A stretch of 64,000 nucleotides of DNA, taken from positions 186,001 through 250,000 of the forward strand of contig JAJCYT010000031.1 of NCBI GenBank assembly GCA_029262795.1, in the 5' to 3' direction. Below the pieces are notes generated by a model. That model searched no databases, was not told the DNA's origin, and was given only the letters and a program-made list of their open reading frames with translations. The DNA is from Candidatus Fraserbacteria bacterium (GTDB taxonomy: Bacteria > Bipolaricaulota > Bipolaricaulia > RBG-16-55-9 > JAJCYT01). The position numbers and the translations under genes were made by a program. Positions within the stretch are counted from its first letter, which is position 1, and every line of letters starts with the position of its first letter. Of the stretch, positions 35,154-42,675 are shown piece by piece.

Positions 35154-36116
35154 ATGCGTTCCATTGTTTCACTCTCGCTGCTGATACTCGCCCTGGCATT
35201 AAGTGGTTGTGCGGTGCTGGAAGGCACCAAGCTTGCGCCAGTGGCTGTGATCGAAGTGATTATGCAAAAAGGTGTTGCACCATTTGAAGCCCATTTTAGC
35301 GGGGTTGCTTCTCATGATTTGTATGGAGAAGTGGTGTCTTACGAATGGGATTTTGGTGAAGGTGGCAGTGGCAGTGGTGCTATTGTTGAACACGTCTATC
35401 GGAACCCCGGAACCTTTGTGGTCTCACTGCGTGTCGAAAACTCATTGGGGATTCAAAACACGGCTCGAGCAACTGTGGTCGTGAAGGAAAAACCAGTGCC
35501 CGATACGCCAAGCGGTCTGGTTGCCTCAGTAGCCGACGACGGTTCTATCGAGCTGAGTTGGTCTGATCGCTCTGATGATGAAGAGGGTTTCCAGATCGAA
35601 CGTTCTGGTCCTGAGAGCGGATTTGAAGTCATCGAAATCACGGACAGCAATATGCGTGATTTCGTGGATAAGAAAGACCTTGAACCGGACACCGAGTATT
35701 GCTACCGTGTTCGTGCTTTCAACGATGACGGAGAATCTGATTACAGCAGCCCAGCCTGTGTCACCACAGAAGCAGCGTCAGAACCTATAGATGATGTGAC
35801 GTCTGTGGATGAAAATGATGTGGTCACCGTGACCCGTACGGTCATGGTTGATGGCGACACCATTACTGTAGAAGTGGTGGTCGAAGCCAAGGTCGAGCTG
35901 GAATTGCTGGCCGTGGTTGAAAAGCTGGAAAGTCTGGAACTGAGCAACGGTGAGTTGACCACGTTTGCAGTGAACTTACAGCCTGGTGATACACTGATGT
36001 TCAGTTACGAAATTGCAGACTCAGAAGCTGATGGCGGCACTGTGTTTGGCACCATTCGTGCCAAACCAGTTGATGCCGACAGTGAGATTCTGGAGTTGAC
36101 ATCGACCTTGGAATAA
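35154..36116 (+). CDS. Lipoprotein with PKD and fibronectin type III domains
   Basis: 320 residues with TAGGAGGATC before the ATG. The signal peptide ends in the lipobox LSGC (Cys 20), so it is a membrane lipoprotein. The PKD domain (VSYEWDFGEGG at about 62-72) is followed by an FN3 domain (SGLVASVADDGSIELSWSDR to TEYCYRVRAFNDDGES). A C-terminal beta-rich segment rich in Val, Glu and Thr (about 215-320) has no recognised family. It probably scaffolds interactions at the cell envelope. The next small membrane-protein gene begins 20 bases downstream, suggesting an operon. Confidence 0.78.
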   Translation: MRSIVSLSLLILALALSGCAVLEGTKLAPVAVIEVIMQKGVAPFEAHFSGVASHDLYGEVVSYEWDFGEGGSGSGAIVEHVYRNPGTFVVSLRVENSLGIQNTARATVVVKEKPVPDTPSGLVASVADDGSIELSWSDRSDDEEGFQIERSGPESGFEVIEITDSNMRDFVDKKDLEPDTEYCYRVRAFNDDGESDYSSPACVTTEAASEPIDDVTSVDENDVVTVTRTVMVDGDTITVEVVVEAKVELELLAVVEKLESLELSNGELTTFAVNLQPGDTLMFSYEIADSEADGGTVFGTIRAKPVDADSEILELTSTLE

Positions 36117-36135
36117 ACGAGGCATAGGAGTTTTA

Positions 36136-36324
36136 ATGTCCGAAGCTGTCTTTGCATTGATGATCTTGGCCATGGTGATTGGCGGTTTGCTGATGATGGA
36201 AGCCATGTGCGTTTACGATGACAAAAGACGGTATAGACGTTGGGTCAATGATCGTGAACAGATTCTAAGAAATCTGGAAAACGAGAATGACTCCAATAGT
36301 GAAGAGGACAGTTCCAACGTTTAA
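36136..36324 (+). CDS. Small single-pass membrane protein
   Basis: 62 residues with a clear ribosome site (ATAGGAGTTTTA) and one N-terminal transmembrane helix (ALMILAMVIGGLLMMEAM). A basic stretch (DDKRRYRRWVNDREQ) and an acidic tail (ENENDSNSEED) follow. It has no family resemblance. It is followed directly by a terminator and is probably cotranscribed with the PKD/FN3 lipoprotein 20 bases upstream. Function unknown. Confidence 0.75.
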   Translation: MSEAVFALMILAMVIGGLLMMEAMCVYDDKRRYRRWVNDREQILRNLENENDSNSEEDSSNV

Positions 36325-36345
36325 TCCAAACTGAATTTGATTTTG

Positions 36346-36385
36346 AAAGGAGCGTGAGTTACTTCGCGCTCCTTTTTCTTTTTTA
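36346..36385 (+). terminator. Terminator after the small membrane-protein gene
   Basis: A 9-bp stem AAAGGAGCG/CGCTCCTTT with a 12-nt loop is followed by TTCTTTTTT. Confidence 0.88.
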
Positions 36386-36476
36386 ATATTCCCCTCTCCG
36401 AGATCTCGGCAAAAACGTTCTTTATCATCACTCAAAACTTTCAATAAGATATTGTTTCAAATAAAGAATCAGACGA

Positions 36477-36528
36477 TCGCAGCCTGATCGTAGCCCCCTT
36501 TATGTAAAGGGGGTTGGGGGATTAGAGC
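36477..36528 (+). repeat. Dispersed hairpin repeat, copy 4
   Basis: GATCGTAGCCCCCTTTATGT then AAAGGGGGTTGGGGGATTAG. Intact hairpin core CCCCCTTTA/TAAAGGGGG. The flank GCAGCCTGATCGTAG resembles copies 3 and 6. Confidence 0.88.
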
Positions 36529-36643
36529 CTTTTACTATTATTGAAAAATTGAAGTTTTTCGCCTTTCAACATCTTTGCAGTTGTTTTGAGAATGGACTAA
36601 CATAAGCGGATTCCTAGTTCATCCTTTTTGAGGGAGTGTTGGC

Positions 36644-38053
36644 ATGTATACGGTGATTGGTCTGGAAGTTCACGCGCAGTTGAAAACGGACACCAAGTTG
36701 TTTTGTGGGTGCAGTGCGGATTATTTTCAAAAGGCACCCAACTCTCAGGTTTGTCCAGTGTGTTTGGGGATGCCTGGGGCGTTGCCTGTGTTGAATCAGA
36801 AGGCCGTGGAATACACGATGCGCGTGGGATTTGCGTTGAATTGCACCATTCCAGACCGATGCAAGTTTGACCGCAAAAATTATTTCTATCCCGATTTGCC
36901 CAAAGGGTATCAGATTTCTCAGTTTGATGAGCCGTTGTGTGTCGATGGTTATCTCGATTGTGAAGTGGATGGAGAAGTCCACCGTGTGCGCATCAATCGC
37001 GTCCATTTAGAGGAAGATGCGGGCAAGCTGATTCATGCCGCCAATGGTACGAGCCAAGTCGATTTAAACCGCGCCTGCGTGCCTTTGATTGAGATTGTGA
37101 CCGAACCGGATATCAAGTCTCCCGAACAGGCGGCGGCCTTTATGAAAGCGCTGCGTCAATTGCTTCGTTATCTGGAAATTTGTGATGGTGATTTAGAAAA
37201 AGGGTCATTGCGTTGTGATGCCAATATTTCGTTGCATCCAGAGCCGGACAAGTTGGGGACGAAAACGGAAGTGAAGAACATCAACTCTTTCAAGGCTGTG
37301 GAGGATGCAATCAAGTTTGAGCAGGCTCGGCATCGAAAAATTCTTGAGTCTGGTCAGGAAATTGTTCAACAGACGTTGGGATGGGATGCAGACAAAGGCA
37401 TCGCTGTGCCGCAGCGAGCGAAAGAAGCGTCGGACGATTACCGTTATTTCCCTGATCCTGACTTGTTGCCCGTTCACGTCAGCGAGGATTGGCGCGATGA
37501 GGTTCGTGGTCAAATGCCCGCAACACCAGCGCAATGGCGCGAACGTTTCTCTAAAGATTATGAGTTGCCTGACTATGATATTGGGGTGTTGACCGAAGAA
37601 AAAGAAACCGCTGTTTACTTTGATCAAGTTACCGAAAAATTCAACAAGCCCAAGGAAGTCAGCAACTGGATGATGGGCGAAATCATGCGTCTGCTTAAAG
37701 ATCACGATGAGATCAAAGTGTCTGCATCAGACTTTGCTGATTTCTTGCAGGTCATCGACGAAGGTCAGATCAACCGCAACACCGGCAAAGAAGTGATTGA
37801 AGCTGCCTTTGAAACAGGCAAAACGCCCCTGGCCATCATTGAAGAACAGGGCCTGAAACAAATCTCCAACACCGATGAACTCGCTCAAGTGATCGATCAA
37901 CTGTTAGCTGACAACGCCGATCAAGTCGAACGCTATCGTTCTGGCAAAACAGGTTTGATGGGCTGGTTTGTCGGTCAAGTGATGGCAAAGACCCAAGGCA
38001 AAGCCAACCCGAAAGCCGTGAATGAACTCTTAGAAGATCGCCTAAACGCATAA
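36644..38053 (+). CDS. gatB: Aspartyl/glutamyl-tRNA amidotransferase subunit B
   Basis: 469 residues, full length. N-terminal motifs YTVIGLEVHAQLKTDTKLFC, the zinc-binding Cys cluster (FCGCSAD, CPVCLGMPGALP), PDLPKGYQISQ, HLEEDAGK and the C-terminal YqeY-like tail region. With GatA and GatC it amidates Glu-tRNA(Gln) or Asp-tRNA(Asn). gatC and gatA are not adjacent, which is common in non-Firmicutes. It is preceded by TTTTTGAGGGAGTG and is probably monocistronic. Confidence 0.96.
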   Translation: MYTVIGLEVHAQLKTDTKLFCGCSADYFQKAPNSQVCPVCLGMPGALPVLNQKAVEYTMRVGFALNCTIPDRCKFDRKNYFYPDLPKGYQISQFDEPLCVDGYLDCEVDGEVHRVRINRVHLEEDAGKLIHAANGTSQVDLNRACVPLIEIVTEPDIKSPEQAAAFMKALRQLLRYLEICDGDLEKGSLRCDANISLHPEPDKLGTKTEVKNINSFKAVEDAIKFEQARHRKILESGQEIVQQTLGWDADKGIAVPQRAKEASDDYRYFPDPDLLPVHVSEDWRDEVRGQMPATPAQWRERFSKDYELPDYDIGVLTEEKETAVYFDQVTEKFNKPKEVSNWMMGEIMRLLKDHDEIKVSASDFADFLQVIDEGQINRNTGKEVIEAAFETGKTPLAIIEEQGLKQISNTDELAQVIDQLLADNADQVERYRSGKTGLMGWFVGQVMAKTQGKANPKAVNELLEDRLNA

Positions 38054-38669
38054 AATAACGTTTGTTTTTAAATGAATAATTTGTAGAAGTTTTCCTGATT
38101 AGGAGATTATTGATTTAGAATTGATTGTTTTAAGAGGAAGGAGGGAAGGCAAGTGGGGGCTCGCCTTCCCTTGAATGAGGTTAGCAACCACAGAAGAAAA
38201 TAAAGTCACTCAAACCATTGCGGGGAATCGAACCCCGACCGATCTTCATCCAAGGGAAAATCCATGTCAAAGGAGGTTGGCAAGATGACATGGCAAAACC
38301 CAGATGAATTAGGGCCGTAAACCCTGTGTCCGGTGCATACCGCGTCCTGAGTTTGGAACCATAAAAATTTTCTTCTGCTTGCGATCATCATTCGAGAGCA
38401 TAACGCCCAGAATGAGCATGTGTGAGGACACGCGTTCAGTCATTTTTTCCAAGGAATCACCTCTTGGCGAGACACTTGTCCTTGGTGGCTAAACGGGCCT
38501 CAAAGATTAGATTAGGGCATGGCGTGTGGAAAGACCATGAAAGAACAGTGGAAATCCCGTCCAATTCTAATTGGAATTCAATTGGAAGGCGGTTTGATAA
38601 CAACCACCTTCCAAGTTCAGGAATTTTTAAGATTAAAAGCGCCCACCATGATAAATGGCTATGGCATGA
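38054..38669. other. Gene-free 616-base interval between gatB and the response-regulator gene
   Basis: It contains a GGGAAGGC/GCCTTCCC hairpin (38144-38171), which may end gatB transcription or a minus-strand RNA, the structured RNA candidate 38191-38377, and a CCAAGGA/TCCTTGG hairpin (about 38449-38486). The remaining right part is unassigned. No plausible protein gene is seen. Confidence 0.6.
38191..38377 (-). ncRNA. Candidate structured RNA with T-arm-like hairpin
   Basis: An 11-bp closing helix joins CAGAAGAAAAT (38191-38201) to ATTTTCTTCTG (38367-38377). Inside are CGGGG/CCCCG with a tRNA T-loop (minus strand GGTTCGATTCC, 38221-38237), TTCATC/GATGAA (38245-38250 and 38303-38308), CCATGTCA/TGACATGG (38262-38269 and 38286-38293), AGGG/CCCT (38311-38325) and CGGT/ACCG (38331-38342). 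The minus strand is preferred because only it reads as a proper T-loop; a pyrimidine-tailed hairpin at 38171-38144 could be its terminator. It is not tRNA, as there is no acceptor partner or CCA. Confidence 0.5.
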
Positions 38670-39095
38670 TTATTCTGGAGGCAGTTCTGCCATTTCCCAG
38701 TAATCGCGCACGGTGTTGATGGCTCGAATAAATTCGCTGGAACTGGCAGGTTTCTGAATATAGCTGCTGGCGCCGGAATCGTAGGCACGAATGCGATCTT
38801 CTTCGCGTTTGGACACGGTCAAAACGATGACAGGAATACGTTTTAACTGATCGCTTTGCTTGATCTTTGCCAGCACTTCCAGGCCTGAAATTTTTGGCAA
38901 ATTAAGATCCAGGAAAATCAAATCAGGGCGTGGCGAATCGTTGTATTCGCCTTCCTGATTTAAAAAATCCAAAGCTTCCTGGCCATCTCTGACCACATGA
39001 AGGTCATCTTTTAAGTTGCCTTTTTTGAGCGTGCGTTCAGTAATTTTTACATCATCCGGGTTGTCTTCAACCAGCAAGATTTTTAGCCGTTTCAT
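38670..39095 (-). CDS. CheY-like single-domain response regulator (Rcp1 type)
   Basis: 141 residues forming one receiver domain. Acidic pocket LVEDNPDD, phospho-acceptor Asp in LIFLDLNLPKISG, Thr in VIVLTVSK and Lys in SYIQKPAS. The sequence style (LLVEDNPDDVKITERTLKK, RPDLIFLDLNLP) is that of Rcp1-type regulators paired with phytochrome-like or PAS kinases. It has no output domain, so it acts by protein contact or in a phosphorelay. It overlaps the upstream kinase gene by 29 bases, showing translational coupling. Confidence 0.93.
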   Translation of the reverse strand: MKRLKILLVEDNPDDVKITERTLKKGNLKDDLHVVRDGQEALDFLNQEGEYNDSPRPDLIFLDLNLPKISGLEVLAKIKQSDQLKRIPVIVLTVSKREEDRIRAYDSGASSYIQKPASSSEFIRAINTVRDYWEMAELPPE

Positions 39096-40872
39096 GTTGG
39101 TTCACCACCTTGGTTTTTGGCTTGGGCAATGTGAAGTAAAAAGCGCTTCCTTCCCCAAACTTGGATTCTGCCCAAATCTTCCCTCCGTACTCTTCTACAA
39201 TTCGTTTGCAAATAGCCAATCCCGCCCCTGTGCTTTCATAATTATCCTGATGCGGGTTGAGTCGTTCAAACAGCTCGAAAATCCGGCTGCCCACATACTC
39301 TTTTTCGATTCCAATCCCGTTATCTCGAACACAGAAACGAAATTCTTTTGTGGTTGGTTCCCACGAAATATCAATTTGTTTTTCTGTTTTATCGTTGTAT
39401 TTAACCCCATTGGAGATAAGGTTCGCAAACAACTGCTCAATGCGGGTGCGATTGACCACCACATCGGGCAAGGACGTTGGCGGCAAATTGACCTTCACAC
39501 CTTCCAAAGAAGCTTCCAGATCGTGCATCACATCATCCAGCACCTGATTGATGTTGACCTGCTCTTTGGGTTCATTTAGACGCCCAATGCTGGCCAGTTC
39601 CAGCAAGTCTTCAATCAGGCCCTTCATGCGTTTGGCAGCGCGACCGATGGAGCTGAGATAGTCTTTGCCTTCTTCATCTAGAAGATGCTCGTAGTCTTCG
39701 ATGATATACCCACTGAACATTTCCAGCGAACGCAACGGTTCTTTCAAGTCATGAGACACCACGTGCGTAAAAGCTTCCAGGCGTTCGTTGGCGGCTTCGA
39801 GTCGGGTGGTTTTTTGGCGCAAATCTTTTTCCAACTTTTTGATTTCGGTGATGTCGTGATAATAATCAATGCGTCCACCCTGGTAGCGTTCAGTGGAAAT
39901 GGGAATACTGTTGAAATCAAAAATACGCGGCCCTTTGCCGTTTTGGATACCAATGGTCATTTGCGAAGCTTCAGCAGTTTCAGCAATTTTTTCAGTGATG
40001 TCTGGTGACAAAAAGTTGGGCTTGGCTTCGTCCAGCATGCGATTAAGGTCACGCCCCACCAGGCGCTCCTGGTTGACACCCAGAATATGACCCAGGGCAT
40101 CGTTGGCGTAAATCACTTCCTGGTTACGATCCATCACCAAAATGCCTGTGTCCAGTGACGCAATCGCATCTTCGATGACCACGCGATAGCGGGCTTCGGC
40201 TTCGGACAGACGGCGTTCGATTTTGTAGAGTTCGGACAGATCGTGCAGTTCCAGCATCAGTTGTTCGTTGTCACGAATCAATTGGGCTTCCACGGGGATG
40301 CTCAGCTGATTGATGTCCACCACACGCAAGGTCCAACGCGACTCATCTCTGGCAAAGGCATATTCAAGCTGTTCTTTGGCGGTGTCTTTTTCTTCTGGAT
40401 GCACAAAATCGAAAAAATGTGTGGCGCTGCCCAACACGTTGCGGGCACGCAGGTTGCTTTCTATGACCTGGCCTTTTGGGTCCAGCTTTAACTGAATATC
40501 GAGTGCGTGTTCCCAGGCGTCGTGTTTTTCTTCGTCTTCATCGCCCGATTTTTTCCGATTGATATGCAACAGGCCAAACCCAGCGCCAATGGCCAGATAG
40601 ATGAGAATATTCAACAGTGGCTGAGTGAACCCCATCACGGACCAATTGGGGTTGAGCAGCATCATCACCGAAAAGGTGGTGCCTGTCATCAAACCAAACC
40701 CCACGCCCACAAGTGGGCCAAAGGCAAAAGCAGTTACGGCCAAAGGCAACACCAGGATAATAAACACAAACTCTTGGGACGCCTGCTGTGAAAACAACAA
40801 TCCCAGTGCCAGCACATAACTGAGGCACACCAGCCCAATACGGGCCCAGTAGTGGTCGAAAGAATGCTTCAT
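39067..40872 (-). CDS. Membrane PAS-domain sensor histidine kinase
   Basis: 601 residues. An N-terminal block of 4-5 hydrophobic helices (residues about 10-110; LVCLSYVLALGLLFSQ, IILVLPLAVTAFAFGPLVG) is followed by two PAS-like domains. The second (about 235-340) has LDTGILVMDRNQEVIYANDA. A coiled coil, the HisKA domain with H-box THVVSHDLKEPLRSLEMFSG, and the HATPase_c domain with N-box LFANLISNGVKYND and G-box VRDNGIGIEKE complete it. It should autophosphorylate and pass phosphate to the overlapping Rcp1-type regulator. The FNR-type box at 40967-40980 lies about 100 bases upstream. The stimulus is unknown; the helices may sense membrane-linked redox state or light. Confidence 0.92.
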   Translation of the reverse strand: MKHSFDHYWARIGLVCLSYVLALGLLFSQQASQEFVFIILVLPLAVTAFAFGPLVGVGFGLMTGTTFSVMMLLNPNWSVMGFTQPLLNILIYLAIGAGFGLLHINRKKSGDEDEEKHDAWEHALDIQLKLDPKGQVIESNLRARNVLGSATHFFDFVHPEEKDTAKEQLEYAFARDESRWTLRVVDINQLSIPVEAQLIRDNEQLMLELHDLSELYKIERRLSEAEARYRVVIEDAIASLDTGILVMDRNQEVIYANDALGHILGVNQERLVGRDLNRMLDEAKPNFLSPDITEKIAETAEASQMTIGIQNGKGPRIFDFNSIPISTERYQGGRIDYYHDITEIKKLEKDLRQKTTRLEAANERLEAFTHVVSHDLKEPLRSLEMFSGYIIEDYEHLLDEEGKDYLSSIGRAAKRMKGLIEDLLELASIGRLNEPKEQVNINQVLDDVMHDLEASLEGVKVNLPPTSLPDVVVNRTRIEQLFANLISNGVKYNDKTEKQIDISWEPTTKEFRFCVRDNGIGIEKEYVGSRIFELFERLNPHQDNYESTGAGLAICKRIVEEYGGKIWAESKFGEGSAFYFTLPKPKTKVVNQHETAKNLAG

Positions 40873-40966
40873 GATTGCATCCTTTCAGAACCCTTCCCCA
40901 ATAAAGCACGCACTGGCACGCCGTTTCTCAAAGAATTCATGTTCAAATTTTTAGATAGATTCTCGT

Positions 40967-40980
40967 TTGATTTAGATCAA
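40967..40980. promoter_or_regulatory. FNR/ANR-type operator box
   Basis: TTGATTTAGATCAA is an exact match to TTGAT-N4-ATCAA. Its centre is about 101 bases upstream of the kinase ATG. In class II geometry, transcription would start near 40932 with GAACAT (40939-40944, minus strand) as a weak -10. The gene for a Crp-family regulator lies immediately upstream. Confidence 0.65.
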
Positions 40981-41160
40981 GACCACTGTAATCGCTGGGA
41001 AACCTTACGGAAAGGACAACCGTCCAACCCTGGAGTGTCTTCCTTCCGAACACTGTTTTATCCATTACACACAGCCTTTGGGCCATTGGTTAGAACGTGT
41101 GATGCCACCGATCTCCGCTATGAAATTGAGGGACCAACTGGTACAGCTCTGACCACGCAC

Positions 41161-41835
41161 TTAAATGATCAAATGCGTTCCCAACGGAATTGGGAATGGC
41201 TCAGCCAATCCTTCAAGGCTGTCAGGATCAAGCACGGTCAGCTTGCGGTCATCTACGGCAATTACGCCACGCTCTTCCAGTTCGCCCAAGGTGCGGATGG
41301 CGGTTTTTGAAGAAACGCCAGCCATTTCGGCCAATTCGGTGCGCGACAGTTCGATGCCACTTTCACCCAACTTCAAAATCAGTCTTGCCAAACGTTCTTT
41401 GCTGCCGTTATAACTGCGCTCGGACAGCTTGAACTGAAAAGCTTTCATTTCTAGCGAAAGTTTTTCGAACAGACGGAAGATGACGGGGGGGTGCTTGAGC
41501 AAAAACGCATAGAAATCGCCGCGCTCAATAAAGCCGACCACCGAACGCCCCAATGTTTTGGTGTAAGCGATGTGAACGCCTTTGTCAAACAGCGTGGTTT
41601 CGCCGAGCAATTCACCGGGACCAAGTAGTTTTAGGATCTGTTTTTTTCCACCCAAAGAACGTTTAACCTCTTTGACCTGTCCTTCAAAAAGCAGATAAAA
41701 CCCGAACGTTGGTGCGCCTTCTTGGTAAATAATTTCACCGGCACCATATCGGATTTGCTTAATCAGCTTTTCCAGCTCGGACAAATCACGCGGACTTAGG
41801 TCGGAAAAAACGATAAAGTCTTTAAGCTCTATCAT
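41161..41835 (-). CDS. Crp/Fnr-family transcriptional regulator
   Basis: 224 residues. N-terminal cNMP-type sensor domain (PTFGFYLLFEGQVKEVKRSL, GPGELLGETTLF), long dimer helix (about 118-140) and C-terminal winged HTH (LSRTELAEMAGVSSKTAIRT). The sensor pocket lacks the Glu-Arg pair expected for cAMP (GELLGETTLFDKGVHIAYT), and there are no N-terminal Cys for an FeS cluster. It is therefore neither classic Crp nor Fnr. In the recognition helix Lys replaces the Glu that Crp and Fnr use, so its DNA site may differ from TTGAT-N4-ATCAA. It lies upstream of the kinase operon on the same strand. Confidence 0.9.
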   Translation of the reverse strand: MIELKDFIVFSDLSPRDLSELEKLIKQIRYGAGEIIYQEGAPTFGFYLLFEGQVKEVKRSLGGKKQILKLLGPGELLGETTLFDKGVHIAYTKTLGRSVVGFIERGDFYAFLLKHPPVIFRLFEKLSLEMKAFQFKLSERSYNGSKERLARLILKLGESGIELSRTELAEMAGVSSKTAIRTLGELEERGVIAVDDRKLTVLDPDSLEGLAEPFPIPLGTHLII

Positions 41836-41962
41836 TTCCCTCTCTCCTCACCACACAGGATTTTTAAATTTATAGCATCCTACCAAACATATCTGCTTGG
41901 TAGGCCCTATCTTGTTCGCAATTATCTATCGGCTGCCCATTGCCCTATGCAATGGGACACGA

Positions 41963-42415
41963 TTACTTTTCCCGTAATCGTAAGGGACTGTTTTCCTTGC
42001 CGATGCCCAAAACAACTGCTGTGTTTGTACCTTCTATATATGGATTACTTAACAGTCTTTTGATTTCCTGGTTCATCGTTTCGGTGTCTTTGAATTTGCC
42101 AACGGCCACCACGTCAAAATCACCCGTGGTTTCATAAACACTGATCAAGCTACGATGGCTGGTGAGTTCCTTGAGTACATCAGGGAAGTGATCGCCATGA
42201 ACGCTGACCTGAATGATCACCGTTAAGCCAAAGCCCAGTTTGTTATAGTCGATAACAGGGCGATATCCTTGAATCACTTCTGTTTCTTCCAAGGTGCCTA
42301 AACGATTACTGACCGTGGTGGTTGCCACACCCAACGACATTGCAACCTGTCGCAAACTGGCGCGCCCGTTCTTTTGAAGCTCCGATAAGATTTCAAGATC
42401 AAGATTTTTATGCAT
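41963..42415 (-). CDS. Lrp/AsnC-family transcriptional regulator
   Basis: 150 residues. N-terminal HTH (LDLEILSELQKNGRASLRQV and MSLGVATTTVSNRLGTLEE) and C-terminal RAM domain (DVVAVGKFKDTETMNQEIKR). These regulators sense amino acids as octamers. It is divergent from glnA across a 260-base region and may control glnA and the aap genes; this is inferred from position only. Confidence 0.93.
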   Translation of the reverse strand: MHKNLDLEILSELQKNGRASLRQVAMSLGVATTTVSNRLGTLEETEVIQGYRPVIDYNKLGFGLTVIIQVSVHGDHFPDVLKELTSHRSLISVYETTGDFDVVAVGKFKDTETMNQEIKRLLSNPYIEGTNTAVVLGIGKENSPLRLREK

Positions 42416-42556
42416 TGCTCTGGCAGTCTAGCACGGAATCCGTTCCCTTGCAAGAGTGCGTCCTTTCTTAAGTGTCCAAAAAACTATCCATATTTTAACC
42501 AAATGTTTATTTTTTTGCAACTCGCAGTGCGAGATCGGAAACATTTGTCAGAATAA

Positions 42557-42585
42557 TTGACAAGAAGCGGTTTTATTGGTATATT
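42557..42585 (+). promoter_or_regulatory. Sigma-70 promoter of glnA
   Basis: -35 TTGACA (42557-42562), 17-bp spacer, -10 TATATT (42580-42585), 90 bases before the glnA start. There is no sigma-54 GG-N10-GC element at this place. Confidence 0.82.
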
Positions 42586-42675
42586 GCTCGCCAGATTAAA
42601 TACGGTTTGGTCAAAATTGACATTCATTCGAAAACATAAATCAATTTGAAACAAGTAAGATGGAGGTCTCTCCTC

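Noticed and set aside
38191-38377. tmRNA or tRNA identity for the structured element
   Set aside because: There is a T-arm but no acceptor partner, no CCA, no tag-like reading frame with a resume codon and no GGGGCTGA-type 5' end.
38206-38391. 61-codon minus-strand frame in the gatB-response regulator gap
   Set aside because: It coincides with the structured element, has no ribosome site, and its residues follow the hairpins. It is probably non-coding.
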